Positions 7,163-14,600 of a DNA stretch of 64,000 nt are shown in pieces. The notes beneath the pieces were generated by a model. That model did no database searches and was not told where the DNA came from. It saw only the letters and a list, made by a program, of their open reading frames with translations. The position numbers were made by a program, and so were the translations under genes. How positions within the stretch are numbered: the stretch's first letter is position 1; each line of letters opens with the position of its first letter. This DNA comes from Sphingomonas sp. 32-66-10 (GTDB lineage: Bacteria; Pseudomonadota; Alphaproteobacteria; Sphingomonadales; Sphingomonadaceae). The stretch is from assembly GCA_002280565.1 (NCBI GenBank), contig NCEF01000010.1, positions 19,637 to 83,636 of the forward strand, written 5' to 3'.

Positions 7163-8573
7163 GAACGGTCACCGTCTGGAATTCGATGTCCTTTAGTTCC
7201 GGCAAAGCCTGAAGCTGCGGCGTGACGACCTTCAGGTCGCCGACAACGACCAGGGTCAACTTGTCGAGTGGCAAACGCTTTGCCGCTTCGCTGATCTGCG
7301 CATTGGTCACACCCAGCGTCGAAGGGACATACTTGTCCAGCCAGTCGCGCGGCAGGCCCAGCGCGTCGCGCGTCGCCAGCGTGTTGACCAAGGCGCCCGG
7401 CGTCGAATTCTGGATCGCGAACAGCCCGGCCATATATTGCCGCATCCCGTTCGCTTCCTCGTCGCCCGGCGGGGTCGTCTGCAGCGCGCGGATTTCCTTG
7501 AACACCTCGGTCAGCGACGCACCCGTAGCGGTCGTCGTCACATCGGCGTTGAACGTCCACAGCGCGTTGGTCGGCAGCAGCCCGACCCCCGACCCGGGCG
7601 AATAGGTATAGCCCTTATTCTCGCGGATATTGCGCGTGATACGCGAGCTGAACGATCCGCCCAGCAGCGCATTCATTACCCGCGTCGGGATATCGCCCGG
7701 CGTCCCGGCATCAGGCGCGGGGAAGACCAGGTTGATCGTCGATTGCGGCGCGCCCGGACGGTCGACCAGCAGCACTTGCGGCCCGACCTTCGGATTGACC
7801 GGGATCAGCGCCCGCTCCGGCCCTGCGGCCCAGCCGCCGAACGCCTTCTCCACCGCCGCCTTCACCGCCGCCGCGTCGAAGCGCCCGGCGATGTAGAGGT
7901 GCGACCGCTTCGCCCCGAAATTCGCGGCATGCCATGCCTTCAGCTTGGCCGCGTCATAGGCGTTGAACTGTGCCGGGGTCGGCAGCACGCGGCCATAGGG
8001 GTGGTCGGTGCCATAATAGGCCCGCGTCACCGCCGCATTGGCCAGCACGCCCGGCTGGGTCAGCCCGATGGCAAGGCGGCGGTTCCAGTTCGCCTTGACC
8101 CGCGCCAGCTCGGTCTCGGGAAAGCTCGGCCGCTGCGCGACATCGGCAACCAGTCCGATTGCGTCCACCGTGCGCTCCGACAGGACATTGATCGACACGC
8201 CCGATGAGGTCGGGCCCGACCCGGTCCCGATCCCGCCGCCCATCTCGGCGGCCTTTTGCGCGATCTGCGCGGCGGTCATCCCCGCCGCTCCTTCGCGCAT
8301 CATGTCGAGCGTCAGGCCCGCGAGCCAGGTGTCCGGCCCCTCGTTGATCGATCCGGTATAGGTCTGCAGCGACACCACCGCCTTGGGCACGACGCCATAG
8401 GGGATCAGCGTCACCTTCATCCCGTTGGCCAGGACATAGGTTTCGCTCGCCGGCACCTTGAACGGCTTGGGCGCGGGGATCGGCGGCGGGGTCGAGGGAA
8501 GCTCCTGCGCGGCAACGCCCATCGGCGCGGCGAGCAGGGCGGCAGCCGTCAGGCTGGCGATCATGCGGCGCAT
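7158..8573 (-). CDS. M16 peptidase-like protein, non-catalytic partner
   Basis: A 471-residue exported protein (signal peptide cleaved near GVAA-Q) with M16 peptidase folds at N- and C-terminal halves. At the place where active members carry HxxEH it has GLTLDMM, so the zinc site is absent. Family knowledge: bacterial M16 proteins are often encoded as pairs, one catalytic and one not, that form a heterodimeric clamp for peptide degradation. Its start ATG overlaps the end region of the catalytic partner (TGAGATG). In the sequence as given, a one-base deletion in the upstream gene fuses the two frames into a single 931-codon reading frame, but this gene has its own start and signal peptide. Confidence 0.85.
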   Translation of the reverse strand: MRRMIASLTAAALLAAPMGVAAQELPSTPPPIPAPKPFKVPASETYVLANGMKVTLIPYGVVPKAVVSLQTYTGSINEGPDTWLAGLTLDMMREGAAGMTAAQIAQKAAEMGGGIGTGSGPTSSGVSINVLSERTVDAIGLVADVAQRPSFPETELARVKANWNRRLAIGLTQPGVLANAAVTRAYYGTDHPYGRVLPTPAQFNAYDAAKLKAWHAANFGAKRSHLYIAGRFDAAAVKAAVEKAFGGWAAGPERALIPVNPKVGPQVLLVDRPGAPQSTINLVFPAPDAGTPGDIPTRVMNALLGGSFSSRITRNIRENKGYTYSPGSGVGLLPTNALWTFNADVTTTATGASLTEVFKEIRALQTTPPGDEEANGMRQYMAGLFAIQNSTPGALVNTLATRDALGLPRDWLDKYVPSTLGVTNAQISEAAKRLPLDKLTLVVVGDLKVVTPQLQALPELKDIEFQTVTVP

Positions 8574-8574
8574 C

Positions 8575-9953
8575 TCACTTGCCTCCTTGCTGAGCGGCGG
8601 GCGCGGCTGGCTGGGCCGCGCCGGGATCGATGACATAGATCGACCGGTTGGTCGGGCGCAGATAGTCCTGCGCCGTCTTCTGGTGACCTTGTTCGGGTCA
8701 TTGTCGAACAGCGCATAGACGGCGAGCAGGTCAATGAGGCCGATCCGCCCGGTCCCGTCGATTGTCGAGTAGAGCGAGGAGCGCATCTTGGTCCGCGCCC
8801 GCGCCAGCTCCTCAGGAGTCACCTTCTTGGTGCGCAGCTCCTCGATCACCGCATCCACCGCCGCCTTGATCTCGTCGCGGCTGCGATTGGCGTCATGCGT
8901 GAAGTTAAAGCTCCACAGCATCGGCCCCTGATAGTTGAACATGTTGCCCAGCGGGAAGTTGATGCCCCCGCCCACCTCGCCCGCAATCCCCGTCTCGGCG
9001 ACCAGCTTGCGATACAGGCGGCTGTCATTGCCCTTGACCAGCATCTGGTCGATCAGGCCCATGGCGAACCATTCTGGCGTGCCGCGTGCGGGGACATGAT
9101 AGCCCGCCGCCCAGCCGGGCTTGGGGGCGAGCTTGTCGGTGCGCGCGCGGAATTTCTCCTCCGTCTGGCGCGGTTCGCTGATGTCGGGCAGCGTGACCGG
9201 CGGCGCCTTGGGCATCCAGCCATAATATTTCTCGACCATCGCCTTGGTCGCGGCATAATCGATGTCGCCCGCCACCACGAGCACGGCGTTGGACGGCTTG
9301 TAGAAGCTGTCGAAGAACTGCTTGGCATCCTCGACCGTCGCCGCCTCAATCTCCTTCAGCTCGCCGTAGAAATTGTGGCTGTTATACCAGTTGGTATTCG
9401 CCAGCATCGGAAGGTCGATCCACGGCCAGGTGCTGTACGGCTGGTTGAGGACGTTGACCTTGACCTCGTTGCCGACGACGCCCTGCTGGTTCTTCAGCAC
9501 CTCGTCATTGATCACCGGCGCGGACATGCGATCCGCCTCCAGCCACAGCATCCGCTCCAGCGCGTTCGACGGCACGACCTCGAAATAGTTGGTGAAGTCG
9601 TAGCGGGTCGATCCATTCAGGATGCCGCCGGCATTGCTGATCGTGCTGATATGCACGCCCTTGGGCGCGTTCTTCGATCCCTGGAACAGCAGATGTTCGA
9701 ACAGATGCGCAAAGCCGGTGCGCTCGCGCGGTTCGATGCGGAACCCGATGCCGTAATAGACGCCGACCGTCACCGTCGGGCTCAGCGTATCCTTCGCCAG
9801 CACCACGCGAAGCCCGTTGGGCAGCGTGTAATATTGCATCTCGACCTTGAGCTTCGCGGGCGCGCTCTGCGCCGCCGCCGGGCTCGCCGCCAGCCCCAGC
9901 GGCAGCGCCGCCCCGGCCAGCGCAAGCGCGGTCATCCATCGTTTCACTGTCAT
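8575..9953 (-). pseudogene. Catalytic M16 zinc peptidase with a one-base frameshift near the 3' end
   Basis: About 459 codons. Signal peptide to about residue 29, then the M16 domain with the inverted zinc motif HLFEH (His83, Glu86, His87). The frame is intact until NDPNKVT and then changes to an Arg-rich string. Restoring one base near 8681 (CTTCT to CTTCTT on the plus strand) gives AQDYLRPTNRSIYVIDPG and ends in a TGA at 8575-8577, one base before the partner gene's ATG. The partner gene's own start and signal peptide argue that the long fused frame is not real. Only the last 35 or so residues are affected, so activity could survive if the lesion is real. Confidence 0.82.
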
Positions 9954-10037
9954 GGCGATCCCCTCGATTGACCGAATGTGTATGAAGCTACCAGCACAGT
10001 CTGCAGAGTCGAGCCGCGATTTCGCGTGTTCCGGGTT

Positions 10038-11189
10038 TTACAGGTCCGGAATGACGATACCCAACGGAGCCAGCGCAGCCGCCGCGCGGCTCTTCACCTT
10101 GAAGAACCCCGCCGTCGCAAGCGGCCACAATGCCGCGTCATAGGGGTTGCGCAGCTGCGCCAGCGGATAGCCGTCGGGCAGGCTGTCGCGCAGCGGTCCG
10201 ACCGTCAGCCACGGCGCCACCAGCGCCAGATCGCCCGGCTCCGGCCAGTCCGCAACCAGCTCGACGGGACAGCCATAGGCCGCGCCCGCCCGCGCCGCCG
10301 CATCCGCCACCGCCCCCTCGGCAAAGCCGCACGCGGCGCCACTCGCCCCCGCCAGCCCATGCGCGGTCACCCCGATCACCCGCGCGGGTGGCGGCAGGTC
10401 CAGCGCGTCGAAGCCGGTATCGTCGGCATGGATCACCAGCGCATAGCGGCCGCCCGGCACCGCATCGCCGCGCGCAGGCGGGGTCATCGGGGCGTCGCCG
10501 TCGAACGGAAGCGGCTCCGCTTCCTCATCCAGCCCATGCGGGTCGAACCGGCCTTCGGTGTAGCGCCGGATATTCTCCGCCCGCGCCAGATAATGCTTCC
10601 CCCGCGTATGCAGCCCCGCGACCCAGCGCCACGACAGCGTGTTCGACGCTGCATCGCCATCGACCAGTTCGCGCAGGAACAGGTCCGCCCCTAGCTGCCA
10701 TGGCAGCCGCAGGGTGAAGATCCAGATGCTCGCAAACCACATGCGCGCGTGGTTGTGCAGCCAGCCCTCGGCATGCAGCTGCGCGACCCACGCATCGAAA
10801 CAATCGATGCCGGTCCGCCCCTTCACCGCCGCGGCCAGCCACTCTGCCAGCGCCGCATCCTGCGCCACCGCAGCGCGCGCCGCATCCAGTCCGGCGCCAT
10901 AGCGCTCCCAAATCTCCGGCCGCTGCTCCAGCCAGCCCTTGAAATAGCCGCGCCACAGGACTTCGCTGACAAACTTGGCGGCGTCGGGTCCGTGCCCGGC
11001 GGTCGCCATCTGGATCAATTCGCGCTCGCTGATCAGGCGGCGGCGCACCCAGGGGGACAGTGCCGACACCGTATCCGGCTGCGACCCCGTGTCGAAATTG
11101 CGCCGCGCGGCATAGGCGCTGCCCATCTTCGGCGCGAACGCTTCGGCACGTGCCAACGCTGCGGCGCGAGTCGGTTCCCACACCGCCAT
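10038..11189 (-). CDS. Photolyase/cryptochrome-type FAD-binding protein with unusual domain order
   Basis: A 383-residue protein whose first 230 residues match the helical FAD-binding domain of DNA photolyases and cryptochromes: LWRGYFKGWLEQRPEIW, NHARMWFASIWIF, LVDGDAASNTLSWRWVAGLHT. In canonical enzymes an alpha/beta antenna domain precedes this region. Here the FAD domain is at the N-terminus and about 130 residues of alpha/beta-looking sequence (RYALVIHADDTGFD...) follow it. Whether the C-terminal part is a permuted antenna domain is inference. It starts 7 bp after the CinA-like gene ends and is probably cotranscribed with it. Roles could be repair or light sensing; the Trp electron-transfer chain was not traced. 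Confidence 0.75.
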   Translation of the reverse strand: MAVWEPTRAAALARAEAFAPKMGSAYAARRNFDTGSQPDTVSALSPWVRRRLISERELIQMATAGHGPDAAKFVSEVLWRGYFKGWLEQRPEIWERYGAGLDAARAAVAQDAALAEWLAAAVKGRTGIDCFDAWVAQLHAEGWLHNHARMWFASIWIFTLRLPWQLGADLFLRELVDGDAASNTLSWRWVAGLHTRGKHYLARAENIRRYTEGRFDPHGLDEEAEPLPFDGDAPMTPPARGDAVPGGRYALVIHADDTGFDALDLPPPARVIGVTAHGLAGASGAACGFAEGAVADAAARAGAAYGCPVELVADWPEPGDLALVAPWLTVGPLRDSLPDGYPLAQLRNPYDAALWPLATAGFFKVKSRAAAALAPLGIVIPDL

Positions 11190-11196
11190 GACAGGA

Positions 11197-11952
11197 TCAG
11201 ATCCCGCCCTGCGTCACGTCGCGCCCGCTCGCCTCCAGCTGCGCCGTGAGGTCGGCCAGGCACGCCTCAACCGCCGCCATCTCCGTGGCGCGCACGACGA
11301 AATTCGCCCCCACCCGCCCCTCGCGGAAGAACGGGTAGCTGCCGATTGCCACGCCTTCATGCGCCTTTTCGGTCGCGCGCAGCACATCGGCGACCTCGCT
11401 CTCCGCCACCCAGCATCCGATCGTCCCGCTGACCACCGGCTTGCCGCCCTCCAGCGTGCCCGTCAGCGCGTCGAGCATGCCCGCGGTGATGTGCGGCACC
11501 CCGGCCATGATGAAGATATTGCCGACCCGGATGCCCGGCGCGCCCGACATGCGATTGGGGATCAGGTCCGCCCCCTCCGGCACCCGCGCCATGCGCAGCC
11601 GCGCCTCGGTCAGCCCGCCGCGCGTTTCGTAATAGCGCTCCAGCGTCGCGCGCGCCTCCGGGTGGATGACCACCGGCACGCCCAGCGCCGCCGCGATCGC
11701 ATCGACGGTGATGTCATCATGCGTCGGCCCGATGCCGCCGGTCGTAAAGCAATAGTCATAGCCGGTGCGGATCGCATCCACCGCCGCGACAATGCGCTCC
11801 TGCACATCGGGCACCACGCGCACTTCGGACAGGCGGATACCCTGCACATTCAGCCAGATCGCGATCTGCGCGACATTCTTGTCCTGGGTGCGACCCGACA
11901 GGATCTCGTCCCCGATGATGACCAGCCCGGCGGTCCAGATGCGCTCGCTCAT
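11197..11952 (-). CDS. CinA-type competence/damage-inducible protein A (MoaB-like domain)
   Basis: A 251-residue protein made mainly of the MoaB/MogA molybdopterin-binding fold (residues 1-170) with GDEILSGRTQDKN near the start and TTGGIGPTHDDITVDAIA near 90-107, the two signature loops of CinA N-terminal domains. The C-terminal amidase (PncC) domain of full-length CinA is absent, as in many alphaproteobacteria. Family knowledge: full CinA proteins act on damaged pyridine nucleotides, while the short form is less well defined. AAGGAC on the minus strand supports ATG at 11952. It precedes the photolyase-like gene with a 7-bp gap. Confidence 0.88.
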   Translation of the reverse strand: MSERIWTAGLVIIGDEILSGRTQDKNVAQIAIWLNVQGIRLSEVRVVPDVQERIVAAVDAIRTGYDYCFTTGGIGPTHDDITVDAIAAALGVPVVIHPEARATLERYYETRGGLTEARLRMARVPEGADLIPNRMSGAPGIRVGNIFIMAGVPHITAGMLDALTGTLEGGKPVVSGTIGCWVAESEVADVLRATEKAHEGVAIGSYPFFREGRVGANFVVRATEMAAVEACLADLTAQLEASGRDVTQGGI

Positions 11953-11962
11953 GATTGTCCTT

Positions 11963-12086
11963 CGGTTCAGCAGGCTGAACCGGGGGCGGCACCGGCCCGC
12001 TCTCCCAGCCGGCCACCCAACGCCAGTATCCTATGGGTGGCCGGGTGGGGGAGCGGGCCGGTGCCGCGATCCAGCGCAGCTGGATC
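11963..12086. repeat. Three-hairpin element, family R3, copy A
   Basis: Three successive hairpins in the divergent gap between the cinA-like gene and map. First, 11963-11970 with 11975-11982 (CGGTTCAG/CTGAACCG). Second, a long palindrome with 34-bp arms, 11986-12019 with 12034-12067, 32 of 34 positions paired, 14-nt loop. Third, 12068-12075 with 12079-12086 (GATCCAGC/GCTGGATC) around GCA. Copy B at 42.1-42.2 kb has the same three-part plan. Confidence 0.8.
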
Positions 12087-12134
12087 CACCTAGACGAACT
12101 ATCTCACCTCGCAAAGTTACCCTTAAGGCCCTAT

Positions 12135-12971
12135 ATGGCGCGCATGACTGAATATGTTGCCGTAACCGCCGACACGAACTTCGCCCGCGATGGGGCGATC
12201 AAACTTTACGGGCCCGACGGCTTCGCCGGGATGCGCGCTGCGGGCAAGCTCGCCGCCGAGATTCTCGACGCGCTCGTCCCGCACGTCGTGCCCGGCGTGA
12301 CCACGGCGGAGCTGGACGATATCGTCCGCCGCATGACGCTGGATGGCGGCGCGGTCCCCGCGACGCTCGGCTATCGCGGCTATACGCACAGCTGCTGCAT
12401 CAGCATCAACCATGTCGTGTGCCACGGAATTCCGGGCAACAAGGCGCTGAAGGACGGCGATATCGTCAATATCGACGTGACGCCCCTGCTCGACGGCTGG
12501 CATGGCGACACCAGCCGCATGTATCTGGTCGGCGATGTGCCGTTGAAGGCAAAGCGGCTGGTCGACGTCACCTATGAATGCCTGATGATCGGCATCGAAA
12601 TGGCCAAGCCCGGCAACACCATGGGCGATATCGGCCACGCAATTCAGCGCCACGCCGAAAAGCACCGCTACGGCGTCGTCCGCGATTTCTGTGGCCACGG
12701 CCTTGGCCGCGTCTTCCACGACGCCCCCGAAGTCGTCCATGTCGGCCGCCCCGGCACCGGGCCGGAGCTCAAGCCCGGCATGTTCTTCACTATCGAACCG
12801 ATGATCAACATCGGTCGCCCCGATGTGAAGCTGCTCGACGATGGCTGGACGGCGGTCACCCGCGACCGTTCGCTCTCGGCCCAGTTCGAACATTCGATCG
12901 GCATTACCGAGACCGGCTGCGAAATCTTCACCCAGTCGGCGACGGGCCGCCATCAGCCGCCCTACGCCTGA
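12135..12971 (+). CDS. map: Type I methionine aminopeptidase
   Basis: A 278-residue metalloenzyme that removes the initiator Met from nascent proteins. The metal ligands are visible in order: NIDVTPLLDGWHGDTS (two Asp), FCGHGLG (His), FTIEPMIN (Glu) and EHSIGIT (the last Glu), and YTHSCCISINHVVCHGIP carries the conserved substrate His. Length is normal for the family. ATG 12135 has AAGG six bases upstream. ATG 12144 (MTEYVAVT) is the alternative and resembles the usual family start, so the first three residues are uncertain. The next gene overlaps its stop by one base. Confidence 0.95.
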   Translation: MARMTEYVAVTADTNFARDGAIKLYGPDGFAGMRAAGKLAAEILDALVPHVVPGVTTAELDDIVRRMTLDGGAVPATLGYRGYTHSCCISINHVVCHGIPGNKALKDGDIVNIDVTPLLDGWHGDTSRMYLVGDVPLKAKRLVDVTYECLMIGIEMAKPGNTMGDIGHAIQRHAEKHRYGVVRDFCGHGLGRVFHDAPEVVHVGRPGTGPELKPGMFFTIEPMINIGRPDVKLLDDGWTAVTRDRSLSAQFEHSIGITETGCEIFTQSATGRHQPPYA

Positions 12972-13153
12972 TGGCCGAGGGCAAGTTCGAACGCCACCGC
13001 CAGCCCTGGCGGCAGGACGAAATCCGGAAGCTGCACACGCTCGCTAAAAAGGGCATGGCGCTGAAAGCGATAGCAAAGGCGCTGACCCGCAGCGAGGAAT
13101 CGGTCAGGGACCGCGCCAAGGAAGACGGCCTGTCGATCGCGAAGCTGCGCTAG
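12971..13153 (+). CDS. Small basic helix-turn-helix-like protein
   Basis: A 60-residue, strongly basic protein translationally coupled to map (TGATG overlap). The segment EIRKLHTLAKKGMALKAIAK followed by ALTRSEESVRDRAKE looks like a small HTH of the SANT/Myb or resolvase type: one helix, a turn and a recognition helix with conserved Ser/Glu. A DNA- or RNA-binding role is inferred from that alone. The conserved-looking reading frame and normal codon use make it a real gene. Confidence 0.68.
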   Translation: MAEGKFERHRQPWRQDEIRKLHTLAKKGMALKAIAKALTRSEESVRDRAKEDGLSIAKLR

Positions 13154-13181
13154 CGCTTCCGCTCTCCCAATCTCCAATCGT

Positions 13182-13282
13182 CACCCCGGCCTTGTGCCGG
13201 GGTCCACTGTGCCGCACATCCGGCGCCTGAGCCTCTCGCTTCGCGCCTGCCGCCCGGTGGACCCCGGCACAGGGCCGGGGTG
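13182..13282. repeat. Inverted pair of GC-rich REP units (family R2)
   Basis: Two 26-bp units, 13182-13207 and 13257-13282, are inverted copies of each other with one mismatch. Each is itself a palindrome (CCCCGGC...GCCGGGG). The 49 bp between shows nothing else. This is the layout of a BIME, two REP sequences back to back, after map and its small partner gene. Confidence 0.8.
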
Positions 13283-13305
13283 AAAAACGTTGGAAAGCGC
13301 CCGCC

Positions 13306-14487
13306 CTGTCCACCCCCTCCTCCCACGACGCCATCATCCTCGGCGCAGGTGCCGCCGGCCTGATGTGCGCGCTCACCGCGGGCCAGCGTGGCCGCCGCGT
13401 GCTGCTGATCGACCATGCCGATCAGGTGGGCAAAAAGATCCTGATTTCCGGCGGCGGGCGCTGCAACTTCACCAATCTCGGCATCGCCCCCGACCGCTAC
13501 CTCTCCGCCAACCCGCATTTCGCCAAGTCGGCGCTGCGCCGCTATACCCAGCATGACTTTATCGAACTGGTCGACCGGCACGGGATCGCCTGGCACGAAA
13601 AGACGCTCGGCCAGCTCTTTTGCGACGGCAGCGCGAAGCAGATCGTCGCGATGCTTTTGGACGAATGCGAGAAAGGCAGCGTCGAAATCGCCCTCGGCCA
13701 CGCCATCCGCGACGTGACCCACGCCGATGGCCGCAACACGGTAACCTGGGGCGAGCGCTCCGCCACCGCCCCCGCGCTCGTCATCGCCACCGGCGGCCCG
13801 TCGATCCCAAAGATGGGCGCAACCGACTTCGCCTATGGCCTCGCGCGCAAGTTCGGTCTCAAGGTGGTCGAGCCGCGCCCCGCGCTCGTCCCGCTCACGC
13901 TCGGCGGCGACGAAGTGCTGTTTCGCGAACTGTCGGGCGTCGCCGCCCCGGTCGCCGCCCGCGCCGGCAAGACCAGCTTCCGCGAGGCCGCCCTGTTTAC
14001 CCATCGCGGCCTGTCCGGCCCCGCGATCCTCCAGATCAGCTCCTATTGGCGGCATGGCCAGCCGGTCGAGATCGACTTCCTGCCCGACCGCGCACCCGGC
14101 TGGCTGACCGAGGCGAAACGCGCCGCGCCGCGCACGACGCTGCGCAAGCTGCTCGGCGATGCCCTCCCCAACCGCCTTGCCGACACGCTCGCCGATCAAC
14201 TGGGCCTCGACGCCGAACTCCACAACGCCGCCGACAAACGCCTTTCCGAAGTGGAACGCCAGCTCGCCGCCTGGACCTTCCACCCCAACGGCACCGAAGG
14301 CTATGCCAAGGCCGAAGTCACGATCGGCGGCATCAGCACCGCCGACCTCTCCTCGCAAACGATGGAAGCCCGCACCGCCCCCGGCCTCTACGCCATCGGC
14401 GAAGCGGTCGACGTCACCGGCTGGCTCGGCGGCTATAATTTCCAATGGGCCTGGTCGAGCGGCTGGGCAGCGGGAATGGCGATTTGA
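13306..14487 (+). CDS. BaiN/HI0933-family FAD-dependent oxidoreductase, N-terminus uncertain
   Basis: About 390 residues of an HI0933/BaiN-type flavoprotein. The dinucleotide-binding motif ILGAGAAGLMCALTAG is at the start, followed by KKILISGGGRCNFTN, the family hallmark, and a C-terminal GLYAIGEAVDVTGWLGGYN that closes the FAD site. The first in-frame ATG (13363) would cut through the FAD motif, so translation must begin earlier. Only a CTG (13306) lies in frame, while a TTG at 13290 is one frame off. One C too many in the CCCCC run at 13313-13317 would explain this. The physiological substrate of the family is mostly unknown. Confidence 0.8.
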   Translation: MSTPSSHDAIILGAGAAGLMCALTAGQRGRRVLLIDHADQVGKKILISGGGRCNFTNLGIAPDRYLSANPHFAKSALRRYTQHDFIELVDRHGIAWHEKTLGQLFCDGSAKQIVAMLLDECEKGSVEIALGHAIRDVTHADGRNTVTWGERSATAPALVIATGGPSIPKMGATDFAYGLARKFGLKVVEPRPALVPLTLGGDEVLFRELSGVAAPVAARAGKTSFREAALFTHRGLSGPAILQISSYWRHGQPVEIDFLPDRAPGWLTEAKRAAPRTTLRKLLGDALPNRLADTLADQLGLDAELHNAADKRLSEVERQLAAWTFHPNGTEGYAKAEVTIGGISTADLSSQTMEARTAPGLYAIGEAVDVTGWLGGYNFQWAWSSGWAAGMAI

Positions 14488-14498
14488 CCCCGAATAAC

Positions 14499-14518
14499 CC
14501 TCCCCCTTGCGGGGGAGG
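14499..14518. repeat. Short R1 palindrome
   Basis: CCTCCCCC (14499-14506) and GGGGGAGG (14511-14518) around TTGC, directly after the BaiN-like stop. Member of the CTCCCC palindrome family. Confidence 0.6.
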
Positions 14519-14600
14519 ATTAAAACACCCCAACCCCGCCAGATTTCGACCATTGCCGCCCCCGTCCCCCGCTGCCACAACCCCGCGCGGGAGGATCGCC

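Noticed and set aside
7158-9953. Single 931-codon M16 fusion protein
   Set aside because: The join is an Arg-rich, motif-free string and the second half has its own start and signal peptide. Restoring one base gives two normal genes.
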